A stretch of DNA of 64,000 nucleotides from Bremerella sp. JC817 (GTDB lineage: Bacteria; Planctomycetota; Planctomycetia; Pirellulales; Pirellulaceae). The position numbers and the translations under genes are program-made. Shown here piece by piece: positions 48,036 through 57,688 of this stretch. The stretch is taken from contig NZ_JBFEFG010000268.1 of the NCBI RefSeq assembly GCF_040718835.1, forward strand, positions 372,001-436,000, read 5' to 3'. Under the pieces are notes generated by a model. It worked only from the letters and a program-made list of their open reading frames with translations. It ran no database searches and was not told the origin of the DNA. Each line of letters starts with the position of its first letter. Position 1 is the stretch's first letter.

Positions 48036-48563
48036 CTATACCTGGTCGTTGGTGGTGAGAGGCACGGAAGAGGTTTCGATCTCGACGAAGCCATCTTTGA
48101 TGCGGACTTCGTAGCGGGCCAATGGTTCCGGCGGCGGACCAGCGGCGACGTCCCCATCTTCGTAATAGACACCGCCATGACAGGGGCACATGAACAGCTT
48201 CGCGTCGGCGACCCAATTGACCGGGCAGCCGAGGTGACGGCAGTTGATCGAAAAGGCGATGAAGTCTTTCTCAGAAACACGCCGCAGCCAGGCACCGGTC
48301 ATCGCCGTGACGCCAGCCCATTTGACCGAGACATCATCGCGGAACTCGACCGTGACCGTCTTGCCGATTTCGTAGTCGTCGACTTTGCCAATGCGGCGCC
48401 ACGACTGCTTCGGTCGGGCAAAGACCGGCGCGAGCACGAATCCGAGCCCAGGCAACGTGATCCCAGCCCCGATGACGGCGGACAGAATAATACTGACCTT
48501 CGCAAAGAAGCCGCGGCGATCGTCTTCACCGGCTGTTTGAGGTTGTTCCGATTGCTCACTCAC
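48036..48563 (-). CDS. Rieske iron-sulfur protein of the bc complex
   Basis: 175 residues from GTG 48563, overlapping the preceding stop by 8 bp. One N-terminal membrane helix (~20-45) anchors the soluble domain. The [2Fe-2S] ligands are in CRHLGC and CPCHGG. It transfers electrons from quinol at the Qo site to the fused cytochrome c. Directly followed by the cytochrome b gene. Confidence 0.95.
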   Translation of the reverse strand: MSEQSEQPQTAGEDDRRGFFAKVSIILSAVIGAGITLPGLGFVLAPVFARPKQSWRRIGKVDDYEIGKTVTVEFRDDVSVKWAGVTAMTGAWLRRVSEKDFIAFSINCRHLGCPVNWVADAKLFMCPCHGGVYYEDGDVAAGPPPEPLARYEVRIKDGFVEIETSSVPLTTNDQV

Positions 48564-48795
48564 CGGTGCTTTCCTTCTTCCAATCGTGGCTGATCTCGAT
48601 GATCCAACTCCAGAGTGCGTAAACCATCACGGCGAACCCTGCGGCCGACATGATCCACATCGTGGTAATGCCCCACAACAGCATCGTCACGCCCAGCGCC
48701 ATCGCGGCCGGGGCATAGGTCGGTGGAATCTCGGCCATTTCTTCGCTGGATGCCGCAGGCAATTCGGCATCTTGAATTGCTTCCGATTCGCTCAT
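48556..48795 (-). CDS. Small two-helix membrane protein in the respiratory operon
   Basis: 79 residues: an acidic N-terminus, two hydrophobic helices (PAAMALGVTMLLWGITTMWI and SAAGFAVMVYALWSWIIEI) and a charged tail. Start overlaps ctaG as ATGA; end overlaps the Rieske gene. Position and topology suggest an accessory subunit of cytochrome oxidase (subunit IV-like) or of the oxidase-bc supercomplex, but sequence alone does not prove it. Confidence 0.75.
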   Translation of the reverse strand: MSESEAIQDAELPAASSEEMAEIPPTYAPAAMALGVTMLLWGITTMWIMSAAGFAVMVYALWSWIIEISHDWKKESTGE

Positions 48796-49625
48796 GCCGA
48801 GGCCTCCGGAATGTTCTTGTCGTTAGGTCCGCTCGTTTCCAGCATCGTGTTTTCCGCCGAATACCAGCGGCAAAGCACGCTGACGATGGCACATACATAC
48901 AGCGAACAAGGTGGAACCCACATCAGTAATCCGCCCAGTTGCTGGTCAACGCTTGGCGTCAGGCCTGCCTGATAAATGGCGGTCAAGATTCCAATGCGAT
49001 CGACCGGATTGGCAAACGCCGGGCAAACCGAAACCGTAGTAAACGTGATGTAGATCCCTAGCAGCGTGCAGCCCAAACAGGCCGAAAACAGATAGACGAC
49101 CGAGGTCAATGGATCGAGGCGATACTTTTCCAGCGGGGCGTAAATCGGCCACCAGAAGGCCAAACCTGCCAGCAGGAAGGTCGCGCTGCGAATCACGCCC
49201 AGCAGATCACTTTGCGTCGCCGCACTGCAGAGCGAAGGGACATGCCAAAACCACATCGCCCCGAGGCCCAAAACCCAGCCCAGCATCGGATGGGCGAACC
49301 ACTTCCGCAGCGACATCATTCGAGGGCTTTCCGCGATGCTGGTGAACGCCCCCTGAGGAAGGCTTAACATCAAGCAAAGCGGGATGATCAGTAGCAACAA
49401 CAAGTGCTGAATCATGTGGGCACTAAACAAATAGCCCCGAGCCAGAACGCCAATCGGTGACACAAAAGCCATCAACAACACGAAGCATGCCGCGACGAAC
49501 CACAGTTGCCGCGCAGCGAATGGCTTGGGACGCAGCCACAAGCCGATGACCAGCAGCGGCAGAACGACAAACCAGATTCGCGAAGTCCAATGCCAAAGGG
49601 CTGGATCGGTCAGAAACGCCATCAT
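48792..49625 (-). CDS. ctaG: Cytochrome c oxidase assembly protein CtaG (caa3 type)
   Basis: 277 residues starting at ATG 49625 (or the next codon, also ATG), overlapping the oxidase stop as ATGA; the longer open frame to 50156 is a shadow of the coxA-coxC gene. Seven membrane helices with conserved His in FSAHMIQHLLLLLIIP and MWFWHVPSL, as in the caa3_CtaG family required for CuB/haem a3 oxidase assembly. In Bacillus this protein is needed for active caa3 oxidase. Confidence 0.9.
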   Translation of the reverse strand: MMAFLTDPALWHWTSRIWFVVLPLLVIGLWLRPKPFAARQLWFVAACFVLLMAFVSPIGVLARGYLFSAHMIQHLLLLLIIPLCLMLSLPQGAFTSIAESPRMMSLRKWFAHPMLGWVLGLGAMWFWHVPSLCSAATQSDLLGVIRSATFLLAGLAFWWPIYAPLEKYRLDPLTSVVYLFSACLGCTLLGIYITFTTVSVCPAFANPVDRIGILTAIYQAGLTPSVDQQLGGLLMWVPPCSLYVCAIVSVLCRWYSAENTMLETSGPNDKNIPEASA

Positions 49626-51850
49626 TGCATTAGCCCCAGGTAAATGATCGAGAAAACGGCAATCCAGACGACGTCGACAAAGTGCCAGTAAATTCCGACC
49701 CCGCGAAACACTTGGATCTGCTTCGACGTGAAGTCTTCGCGAATTGCCAGGCTCAAAAGAATGGAAAGCGTGACCAGTCCGGCCATCACGTGCAGACCAT
49801 GAAAGCCCGTTACCGTAAAGAACGTGGCGGCAAACAGGTTTTCGTCGACCGTGATGTCGTTCATGATCAGGCCGGTGTATTCCCAGACCTGGCCGGCGAT
49901 GAAGATCGCCCCGAGCAGGATCGTCATTCCGAGCCAGCGCCGGAAATGCACCATCTTGCCGGCATGCAACGCCAGTTCGGCGAACCAGAACGAAAGGCTG
50001 CTCGCCAGCAGGCAGATCGTGAACGCCCCAGTTCGAGCAACGTCCAGCGAGTTCGCTGCGTTGGGACCCTCTAAGTGCTGCGAATTGAATACGACGTAAC
50101 CGACCAGCAACAACAGGAAGAAAACGGCTTCCGACGCGACAAATGCCCAGGCACAAACCAGTGCTTTGCTGGGCCGACGGCCGCTATCCTCAGGCGTCTT
50201 GCCATGCTTCCAGTCGGCCAGTTCCGGCTGACTCATATCCCACAGCGGACGACGACTTTTAACTTCAGGAATGGTTTTGAAATTGTCCGCAGGGGGTGGC
50301 GAAGTGGTCGCCCATTCCAGCGTGAAGGCGTCCCAGGGATTATCTCCAGCGATCTTGCCATGTCGGAGACTCATCCCAATATTCCAGAGCAAGACCAGCG
50401 TACCGGCTCCCATTGCGAACGCCCCCAGCGTGGCGAACATGTTCAGGATCATCCAGCCTGGGTTGTCGGCATAGGTATAAACACGTCGCGGCATGCCCAT
50501 CACGCCAAGAAAGTGCTGCGACATGAACGTCGCATTCAAGCCAAACACCCACAACCAGAAGTGCCACTGACCAAGCTTCTCGCTTAGCATGCGGCCGGTC
50601 ATCTTGGGGAACCAGTAATAGGTCGCGGCAAACACGCCAAACACGGTCCCGCCAATCAGCACGTAGTGAAAGTGCCCCACGACGAAATAGGTATCGGTCA
50701 ACTGCCAGTCGATCGGGACGGCGGCGAACATCACGCCTGTCAAACCACCGACCACGAATTCCAAGAGAAACGCGACGGCAAACATCATGGCGGTTGTCAG
50801 CCGAATTGAGCCGCCCCACATCGTCGCGGTCCAGTTGAAAATCTTCACCCCGGTCGGCAACGCAATCAGGAGCGTACCCACGGCAAAGAAGATATCGGCC
50901 CCCATGCCCAGGCCAACCGCAAACATATGATGGGCCCATACGCCGTAGCTCAGCAGCACAATCACGGCGCTGGAACCGGCGACGAACGCGTAGCCATAGA
51001 TTGGCTTCCGTGAGAAGGTCGGGATAATTTCCGAGATCATGCCGAACGCTGGCAGAATCAAAATGTAGACCTCGGGATGGCCAAACACCCAGAAGAAGTG
51101 CTGCCATAAAACGGCGGAGCCACCTCGATCAGGCTCGAAGAAAGCCGCCCCCAACCAGCGATCGATCAGCAGCATCGCCAAGGCCGCATTCAGTGCCGGC
51201 AAGGCCAACACCGTCAAGATCGCGGTCATGAAGCTCATCCAGACAAACAGCGGCACGCGCTGCAGGCTCATGCCAGGTGCGCGAAGCGTCAGCACCGTGA
51301 CAACAATATTGATACCCGCCGCGACCGAACCAACACCCAAACAAAGCAGGCCAATAATCCAGTAGTCCTGAGCGACCTGCAGATTGTAAGGCTTTGTCGA
51401 GAGAGGGGCATAACTGAACCAGCCAGCGTCGGGTGCTTTGCCGGTGAAGAAACTGAAATAGAGCAGGATTCCGCCCATCGGCAGCAACCAATAGCTCATC
51501 GCGTTCAAACGAGGGAACGCGACATCGCGGGCACCAATCATCAGCGGAACAAAGTAGTTCGCAAAGCCAACCAGCACCGGCATGCCCACCAGAAACACCA
51601 TCGTGGTGCCATGCATGGTGAACATCTGGTTGAAGAAATCGGGCGATAGAAACGTGTTGTTGGGAAACAACAACTGAACCCGCATTAACAGCGCTTCCAG
51701 GCCACCAATGGCCAGAAAGATCGTCGCCGTACAGATATAAAGGATTCCGATCCGTTTGTGGTCGACCGTTCCTACCCACGATAGCAATCGTCCCGATTCA
51801 ACCTCGTCAGTTGTCGCCGGGGAGGAAGTTTCGACTAGCGGCATACTCAC
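49622..51850 (-). CDS. Cytochrome c oxidase subunit I-III fusion
   Basis: 742 residues from GTG 51850, overlapping coxB stop (ATG 51844 is an alternative). Subunit I (~1-545, 12+ helices): haem a ligand in MFTMHGTTMVFL, CuB/cross-link motif FGHPEVYILILPAFG, CuB histidines in GVWAHHMF, haem a3/a ligands in VVGHFHYVLIGG; the GHPEVY Glu and GARDVAFPRLN Asp mark an A1-type, two-channel oxidase. Subunit III (~560-742) follows after a linker, with FHGLHVMAGLV. Reduces O2 to water and pumps protons. I-III fusions occur in caa3 oxidases of several phyla. Confidence 0.95.
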   Translation of the reverse strand: MSMPLVETSSPATTDEVESGRLLSWVGTVDHKRIGILYICTATIFLAIGGLEALLMRVQLLFPNNTFLSPDFFNQMFTMHGTTMVFLVGMPVLVGFANYFVPLMIGARDVAFPRLNAMSYWLLPMGGILLYFSFFTGKAPDAGWFSYAPLSTKPYNLQVAQDYWIIGLLCLGVGSVAAGINIVVTVLTLRAPGMSLQRVPLFVWMSFMTAILTVLALPALNAALAMLLIDRWLGAAFFEPDRGGSAVLWQHFFWVFGHPEVYILILPAFGMISEIIPTFSRKPIYGYAFVAGSSAVIVLLSYGVWAHHMFAVGLGMGADIFFAVGTLLIALPTGVKIFNWTATMWGGSIRLTTAMMFAVAFLLEFVVGGLTGVMFAAVPIDWQLTDTYFVVGHFHYVLIGGTVFGVFAATYYWFPKMTGRMLSEKLGQWHFWLWVFGLNATFMSQHFLGVMGMPRRVYTYADNPGWMILNMFATLGAFAMGAGTLVLLWNIGMSLRHGKIAGDNPWDAFTLEWATTSPPPADNFKTIPEVKSRRPLWDMSQPELADWKHGKTPEDSGRRPSKALVCAWAFVASEAVFFLLLLVGYVVFNSQHLEGPNAANSLDVARTGAFTICLLASSLSFWFAELALHAGKMVHFRRWLGMTILLGAIFIAGQVWEYTGLIMNDITVDENLFAATFFTVTGFHGLHVMAGLVTLSILLSLAIREDFTSKQIQVFRGVGIYWHFVDVVWIAVFSIIYLGLMQ

Positions 51851-52803
51851 TCGAGCGTCTCCAGGTAGGCAACCAACTGATCGAGTTGCTCGTCACTAAG
51901 CTTGAAATTGGGCATCTTGCAGCCTGGTTTGATCGCCTGCGGATTCGCCAGCCAGGTATGTAAGTTCTCTTTCGAGTTTTCGATCACTCCGGAACCAATC
52001 TGCCGGCGGCTCGCCAGGTGGGTCAGATTGGGGGCGAAGTCTTCTTGGGCTGGTGTACCAGAGATGGCATGACACTGGGAACAAGTCAGGTCCATAAAGA
52101 CCGCTTTCCCTTTCTCGGCAATCTCATTCGAGGGAGGCGCGGGCTCGCTCGATTCGCGTTGCACCCAAGCTTCGTAGTCATCCGGCTCGTGGGCGATTAC
52201 CAGAAAGTTCATCCAGGCATGTTGCGTTCCGCAGTATTCCGCACAACGACCCTGATAAACGCCAGGTCCGTTGGCCTCGAGCCAGACATAGTTGGTATGC
52301 CCCGGAATCGCGTCCATTTTTCGCGTTAACTGCGCAACCCAGAAGCAATGGATGACATCCGCCGAGCGAAGTTCGACGCGTAGTTTCTTACCGGTGGGGA
52401 TATGAATCTCGTTGGCCGAGACCACGTCGGTCCCGACATATTCCACTTCCCACCACCATTGATGCCCGGTCACGATCAGATCGACTCGGTCGTCGGAGTG
52501 TTCGCCACCTTTGGCATATTGCACCGGCAGGGCGTTGATGGTCAGCATCAATTTGATACTGATCGCGGCGATCCAAAGCACAATGATGACCGGTCCTGCC
52601 ATCCAGGCGATTTCACGCCGATGACTGCCGAAATCTTGCTTGGGAACGTCTTCGCGGGCACGGAACTTATACAGCGCCACACAGATCAAAACGGCAACAA
52701 TACCGAAGATACCCGCGCTGATGAAAAGCACCTGCACGAACAGATCACGTATCGACTCTGCCTGCGGGGAAGCAGGGTCGAAAACCGGGAACGTCGACTG
52801 CAT
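51847..52803 (-). CDS. coxB: Cytochrome c oxidase subunit II with fused cytochrome c
   Basis: 318 residues from ATG 52803 (GGAG 10 nt upstream); ATG 52812 is an alternative, and a TTG at 52884 would precede the predicted -10 box. Two membrane helices (~18-45, ~60-85), then the cupredoxin domain with CuA ligands in ADVIHCFW and CAEYCGTQHAWM, and a C-terminal haem c domain (LTCSQCHAISG; distal Met likely in GCKMPNF). Accepts electrons from cytochrome c or directly from the bc complex. First gene of the respiratory operon. Confidence 0.95.
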   Translation of the reverse strand: MQSTFPVFDPASPQAESIRDLFVQVLFISAGIFGIVAVLICVALYKFRAREDVPKQDFGSHRREIAWMAGPVIIVLWIAAISIKLMLTINALPVQYAKGGEHSDDRVDLIVTGHQWWWEVEYVGTDVVSANEIHIPTGKKLRVELRSADVIHCFWVAQLTRKMDAIPGHTNYVWLEANGPGVYQGRCAEYCGTQHAWMNFLVIAHEPDDYEAWVQRESSEPAPPSNEIAEKGKAVFMDLTCSQCHAISGTPAQEDFAPNLTHLASRRQIGSGVIENSKENLHTWLANPQAIKPGCKMPNFKLSDEQLDQLVAYLETLE

Positions 52804-52857
52804 CGCGTCCATACTCCAAGGTGCATTAGCGACGTAAGGTCCATCGAAACAGCCAAG

Positions 52858-52885
52858 ATTATACGATGAAACCTGAAGCAGCAAA
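52858..52885 (-). promoter_or_regulatory. Predicted promoter of the respiratory operon
   Basis: A perfect -10 TATAAT reads on the minus strand from 52863 to 52858; a weak -35 (TTTGCT, 16-bp spacer) lies upstream. Expected start near 52850 gives a ~45-nt leader to coxB at 52803. The rest of the 52804-53113 gap shows no gene, clear terminator or RNA. Confidence 0.5.
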
Positions 52886-53113
52886 GCGGTTTCGGAGAGA
52901 TGGCTAAGACTTTGTTGGAGTGTTTTGCAATGCGCGACCGCTCGAAGGCAGCTTGACCTTTAAGGAGCGGATGCTGGGCAGTCTAAAGAAGCTGACAAGC
53001 CACTGCGTGTTAGTGAAAGTTTAGCGAAGACGACTTACCAGATGAGATTACGTAGAGAGCCAGACCCCTGGCCGCGCGAACACGACCAGGAGCCTGAATT
53101 CTTTTGTGCACGG

Positions 53114-53986
53114 TTAGAAAGAACCGATCACTTCGCCGTCGTTTCGCTGAGCCAGTCGAATCAGCGTGGTTCCGTCGATCGTTTCCGGTAGAAATTTCAC
53201 GGCGCCATCCCCCAGCAGAAACTGCACTCCGCCGGGATGATTACTGGCGAAAGCCCATGAAGCCTCGCCGTTGAGCTGGTAGTCGTCGTTGTTCCACAAG
53301 CAGCGCATCACGCCTGCATAGCCAGCGTTGTACGTTACCCCCACCCATTGGGCACCAAGCCAAGGTCGCTCAGGCGCCTTGTTCCAATAGCTTCGTTCGC
53401 CAACGACCAACGAATTACTCAGGCCATCGGTCACATCACGGAACTTGATGTGGCTCACCTGGAACATGAAGCCGCCGTAGTCACCAAGGTCGTCCGAGCT
53501 CGATCGATAACCACCGGCCGAATCGGCTCCCTGGACCGCGACATAGTTCGACATTCCCTGATCGTTCCGTTCTGGATTCAGGTCAGGCCCCGTGTCGGAC
53601 GGGCAGCGGAACGCATTGAGCACCGTTTGTGTGTACGTGTTCGGATCGCGCGGGATTCGCTCGTGCGCGACCTCCATCACGTTATAAAGGTTCTCTTGTT
53701 CCAACTGCGGTAGGATCATCGATCCCCAGCCCCAGCCTCGGTTGTAGTAGTCCGGGTCACGATAATAGGCCGCCGGCAATCCGCCGAAGACATCGTGATA
53801 GTTGTGCAGTGCCAGACCGATCTGTTTGAAGTTGTTCTGACATTGCATTCGTCTTCCAGCCTCACGTGCTTGTTGCACCGCAGGCAGAAGCAAAGCGATC
53901 AGAATCCCAATGATGGCGATCACCACCAGTAACTCGACCAAAGTGAAGGCACTTCGTAAGCGACTTCCAGGAACGGGACGTTTCAT
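53114..53986 (-). CDS. DUF1559 pseudopilin-like protein (copy 3)
   Basis: 290 residues from ATG 53986 (GGAG 9 nt upstream; earlier codons are shadow sequence). Basic leader KRPVPGSRLRSA, prepilin motif FTLVELLVVIAIIGI, DUF1559 domain, and the H-x9-DG signature HPGGVQFLLG-DG. 98 bp downstream of ggt and on the same strand; whether it is co-transcribed is unclear. Shorter than the other two copies by 30-50 residues. Confidence 0.92.
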   Translation of the reverse strand: MKRPVPGSRLRSAFTLVELLVVIAIIGILIALLLPAVQQAREAGRRMQCQNNFKQIGLALHNYHDVFGGLPAAYYRDPDYYNRGWGWGSMILPQLEQENLYNVMEVAHERIPRDPNTYTQTVLNAFRCPSDTGPDLNPERNDQGMSNYVAVQGADSAGGYRSSSDDLGDYGGFMFQVSHIKFRDVTDGLSNSLVVGERSYWNKAPERPWLGAQWVGVTYNAGYAGVMRCLWNNDDYQLNGEASWAFASNHPGGVQFLLGDGAVKFLPETIDGTTLIRLAQRNDGEVIGSF

Positions 53987-54084
53987 TACCGAGTGCTCCG
54001 ATACGTTAAAGAATAAGGCCGATAGTATTGCTTTCTGAACCAACTGATGGGGAGGATTTGAACGAGGGACCCGTTCGCGAAGGG

Positions 54085-55860
54085 CTATGGAGAAGCGACC
54101 GACACAGGCGAACGGGCGGCCCCACCTCGGCGCCAATCGGCGACACCTTTCGCTTCACCCGTCTCGAGATTGACGACGATCCCGTGGGCCGACCCTTGTC
54201 GCCAAACCGTGCGGTCTTCGGCATCGTGTCCCATTGCTTTCAACTCGGGACGAATGGTGTCGAACACATCTTCGTCGACCGTTTCAAATTGGATCGTGTC
54301 GGGGAACCATTGATGATGGAAGCGAGGGCCATCGATAGCATCTTCCAGCGAACGCCCCAGCATGAGCGTTTGCACCAGGATCTCAGTGACGGTGTTGATG
54401 ATCGTCCGGCCGCCTGGGCTGCCGACGACCAGTTTGACCTGGCCATCTTCGCGAACGATCATTGGCGACTGCGAACTAAGCATCCGTTTGCCAGGCGCCA
54501 ACTGGTTCGGCAAGGTACCAATATCGCCGTCGCGATTGGTGGTGCCGGGGTACCAGTTGAAGTCCCCCATCTCGTTGTTCAGCAGGATGCCCGTTCCCTT
54601 CACAACAATCCGGCAACCAAAGGTTCCTTCCAGCGTGTAGGTGTTGCTGACCGCCATTCCATCTTTGTCGATCACCGAGAAGTGGGTTGTTTCCATGCTC
54701 TCGGCTGGCCCTTCGCTCAAAGCAATCGAGCCCGCAATTGATTCGCTGGGCGTTGCCTGATTGGGATCGATGGTGGCTGCCAGTTTCTCGGCGAAAGCCT
54801 TCGATTGAAGGTGATCAGGAACCGAGACGAAGTCCGAATCCCCCAGCCAGGCCGCACGCTCGCGAAAGGCCCGCCGCATCACTTCGGTCATCAGATGAAT
54901 CTGTTTGGTCGTCCAGTACTGCTGGGTATCTTTCGGAAGGTCGAGTGCCTGCAGCATTTGCATTTGCATCAAAACCACCGTGCCGCCAGACGAAGGCAGG
55001 GGTGCGCCGTACAGCGTGTAGTCGCCGATCTTTGCGTGCATCGCAGGACGCACCTGAGCGGTATACTGCTTCAAGTCTTTCCGTGTCATCAGACCACCAC
55101 CCGTCTCCGATTCTTTGGCGATCTGCTCCGCGATTTCTCCTTCGTAAAAGACCTGGGAGCCTTGCTCGGCGATCAAAGACAATGACTTGGCCAAGTCGGA
55201 CTGAACCAGTCGATCGCCTGCCTTCCACAAGCTGCCATCCGGCTTGCCATATACCCGGCGGAATTCGGCAAAGCGCGGTTCCGATTGGATGTAGCCCAGC
55301 GTCAGGACTGAATTCAGGGAGTAGGCGAGATAAGCGTCGACCTCGATTCCATCGCGGGCCAAGGCAATCGAAGGGGCAATAATCTCGGCCCAGGGAAGCT
55401 TGCCATATTTCTCGTGCGCGAGCGACATCCCACGAACCGTCCCTGGAACGCCAGCCATGCGAATATGGCGATGCTGGGTCCATTCCGAGAAGCTATGAGG
55501 ATCCACGTTCGCCGGAGCTTTTTCGCGATAGTTGATGCACATCACTTCTTCATCCGGCGGAGCCACCAGCATGAAGCCACCTCCACCGATGTTCCCGGCT
55601 TCGGGCCAGGTCACCTCCAGGGCGAAGGCCACACCAATCGCCGCGTCCACGGCGTTGCCTCCTTTGGCGAGCAGACTCGAACCGATCTCCGACGCGGCCT
55701 TGGTGTCGGAAACGACGACTCCCTGGGTACCCTCGGCGACGTCAACCGGTTCACGCGGCGGACGCTTGATGTCCTGTGCCTGTGTGATACATGGCGACAC
55801 GACGGTCGTGATACTCGCGACCCAAACCGCGACAAAGATCAGGTTACGTGGGAAAGACAT
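54085..55860 (-). CDS. ggt: Gamma-glutamyltransferase
   Basis: 591 residues from ATG 55860, which starts a signal peptide (SFPRNLIFVAVWVASITTVV). Autoprocessing Ntn-hydrolase: the nucleophile is Thr391 in MET-THFSVIDKDGMAVSNTY, with the oxyanion GG in VVGSPGGRTIIN and NIGGGGFMLV near the N-terminus. Cleaves gamma-glutamyl bonds of glutathione or gamma-glutamyl peptides outside the cytoplasm, releasing glutamate. 40 bp downstream of the NhaC gene and likely in the same sigma-54-driven unit. Confidence 0.95.
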   Translation of the reverse strand: MSFPRNLIFVAVWVASITTVVSPCITQAQDIKRPPREPVDVAEGTQGVVVSDTKAASEIGSSLLAKGGNAVDAAIGVAFALEVTWPEAGNIGGGGFMLVAPPDEEVMCINYREKAPANVDPHSFSEWTQHRHIRMAGVPGTVRGMSLAHEKYGKLPWAEIIAPSIALARDGIEVDAYLAYSLNSVLTLGYIQSEPRFAEFRRVYGKPDGSLWKAGDRLVQSDLAKSLSLIAEQGSQVFYEGEIAEQIAKESETGGGLMTRKDLKQYTAQVRPAMHAKIGDYTLYGAPLPSSGGTVVLMQMQMLQALDLPKDTQQYWTTKQIHLMTEVMRRAFRERAAWLGDSDFVSVPDHLQSKAFAEKLAATIDPNQATPSESIAGSIALSEGPAESMETTHFSVIDKDGMAVSNTYTLEGTFGCRIVVKGTGILLNNEMGDFNWYPGTTNRDGDIGTLPNQLAPGKRMLSSQSPMIVREDGQVKLVVGSPGGRTIINTVTEILVQTLMLGRSLEDAIDGPRFHHQWFPDTIQFETVDEDVFDTIRPELKAMGHDAEDRTVWRQGSAHGIVVNLETGEAKGVADWRRGGAARSPVSVASP

Positions 55861-55900
55861 AGGAACTTTCGTGATTCGTTCAGGGATGGAAAGAAAGGAA

Positions 55901-57688
55901 TCAACAAAACAGGACGACAATCGAGGTCCAGCAGATCAATGCCAATACCGCCGCTGCAGTGGCTGGCACAATCTGCGTGGTGACATGGTCCATCAAGTCG
56001 GCGCCGGTCGTCATCGCACTCAGCACGGTCGTATCGGAAATCGGTGAGCACTGGTCGCCAAACACACTGCCATTGAGCACGCAGGCAAAGCAGACTGATA
56101 AATAAAGCACTTCATTCTGCAAGCCTTGATTCGCCGCCAAGGCCAACGCCAGCGGCATCGCCAATGGAAACGCGACGGCGAACGTTCCCCAACTGGTTCC
56201 GGTCGAGAAGGCAATTCCAATTGAGATCGCAAACAGCACGCCTGGTAAAATCCAGTAAGGGATCGAATCCCCCAGGAAGTCAACCAAATAGGCACCACCA
56301 CCAATCTTTTGCGTTAGATCACCCAGCGTGACAGCCAGCATCAAAATGACGGAAGCAAAAACAACACTCTGCAAACCACTCCCGATGCCCGCGACCAGAT
56401 CGTGGAGCGAAAGCCCTCGAAGCAGCGCAATTAACGCCGCGACGACTAATGCGGCAGCGAATCCCCAGCGCACTTGGGGAACCGAGGTCAGGAAATAGCT
56501 TCCTACGGCGATACCGGTCAGCAACACGATCGGAATGCAAAAGTCGATCGGATGCGGAACATAGTGCGGAGCCTTTTGATGGGCGGCCGGGCTCGAGAAC
56601 GAAAGGGGTTGGCTATCGTGTCGATCTAAAGCACCGGTGGCTCGGGCACGCCGGATTGCTTCCCGGAATCGCTTCCCCAACAACGGCGCCACATCGAGCG
56701 ATAATAGAAACGTCCCCAAGACAGCAAAGATCGCGTAGAAGCTCAACGGCAACGCCGAGAAGAAGAATCGCAGCCGATCCTGTTCACTCGCCAGATAGGC
56801 AATGCCCGGGACAAAAATTAACGTCTGGATGTAGCCCGGCCAGGCGTTGAATGCCACGAGGACCGCAATCGGCGACGCAGTCGAATCGACGATATATGAG
56901 AGCTCCTCGTGACTGACTCGCTTCTGATCGGCAATCGGTCGCACGGCCGTCCCGACCAGCACCGTACTGATCGTCCCGCCTTGAAAGAATAGAATTCCCA
57001 GACACCAGGCCACCAGTTTCGCGCTCTTGGGGCCACGGACGAACGTCTTCGATATCCATTCGGCGAACGCCAGTGCCGTTCCGGTTCGAGCCCAGATACC
57101 GAGCAGTCCGCCCAGCATCCACAGGTAAAGCACTAAAATGCCGGCCGCCTTGGTCGTCGCCATCGAAGGCAAAAGAACCTGGTCGGTGAAGTCGAACTGC
57201 CCCAGGATGAAGGCCCCGCTGATCGCTCCCAACAAAAGCGCCGTTAAAGGTTCGCGAAAGATCCAGCACGCCGAGATTGCTACGAACGCAGGAAACAACG
57301 ACCACATTCCATAATGAGCCGTTGCGGTTCGCTGCCAAAACCGGGTACTGCCGGAATCGCTTGTCTCGGCAATCAGTACGCTCGTTTGAATAGGCGCGGT
57401 ACCGTCCGCTTCGTGCTGCTGCAGATCGGCTTCGGTCAGGCCCGACGTATCTAATGACTTCGCCACCGACGGATCGTTAACCGCAGCCGGGTCGAGCACG
57501 ACCTCTTGAATGGTCCACTGCGGAGAGACGCTCAAACCGACAATTGCGGAAACGAGCAAGACTCCCAATACCATCGCGACCAGCAGCATCCGCGAAGGGA
57601 GACTCGTTGGTCCGGTTCCGCCCGGCGACATCACGTCGGCAAGCTGCTGGTCGTTGGGCCGGGTTGTGGTTTCCACAGGCGAATGCAA
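55901..57688 (-). CDS. nhaC: Na+/H+ antiporter, NhaC family
   Basis: 595 residues from TTG 57688 (GAGAAG ~8 nt upstream; GTG 57676 is an alternative). One N-terminal helix (~33-53), an unusual ~75-residue soluble loop (~55-130), then about eleven helices. Family motifs: [18 protein letters not shown] and [17 protein letters not shown] near the C-terminus. Exchanges sodium for protons, or possibly another cation-coupled solute. Shares its transcript with ggt; downstream of a sigma-54-type promoter at 57783-57798 and the activator gene. Confidence 0.88.
   Translation of the reverse strand: MHSPVETTTRPNDQQLADVMSPGGTGPTSLPSRMLLVAMVLGVLLVSAIVGLSVSPQWTIQEVVLDPAAVNDPSVAKSLDTSGLTEADLQQHEADGTAPIQTSVLIAETSDSGSTRFWQRTATAHYGMWSLFPAFVAISACWIFREPLTALLLGAISGAFILGQFDFTDQVLLPSMATTKAAGILVLYLWMLGGLLGIWARTGTALAFAEWISKTFVRGPKSAKLVAWCLGILFFQGGTISTVLVGTAVRPIADQKRVSHEELSYIVDSTASPIAVLVAFNAWPGYIQTLIFVPGIAYLASEQDRLRFFFSALPLSFYAIFAVLGTFLLSLDVAPLLGKRFREAIRRARATGALDRHDSQPLSFSSPAAHQKAPHYVPHPIDFCIPIVLLTGIAVGSYFLTSVPQVRWGFAAALVVAALIALLRGLSLHDLVAGIGSGLQSVVFASVILMLAVTLGDLTQKIGGGAYLVDFLGDSIPYWILPGVLFAISIGIAFSTGTSWGTFAVAFPLAMPLALALAANQGLQNEVLYLSVCFACVLNGSVFGDQCSPISDTTVLSAMTTGADLMDHVTTQIVPATAAAVLALICWTSIVVLFC

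Noticed and set aside
46615..48216. 61-residue N-terminal extension of cytochrome b
   Set aside because: It shadows the Rieske gene; the ATG at 48033 is 2 bp after the Rieske stop and starts where the family does.
48792..50156. Long N-terminal extension of CtaG
   Set aside because: The extra ~177 codons lie wholly within the coxA-coxC gene in another frame and are Arg/His-rich shadow sequence; the ATGA overlap at 49622-49625 gives the natural start.
52915..52940. TTGCA box upstream of coxB as a sigma-54 promoter
   Set aside because: The -24 GG is missing (CG instead) at the required spacing; a TATAAT -10 closer to the gene is a better promoter.
54028..54741. Plus-strand 237-codon frame opposite ggt
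   Set aside because: Antisense shadow of the ggt C-terminus, where Ntn-hydrolase motifs are clear on the minus strand.
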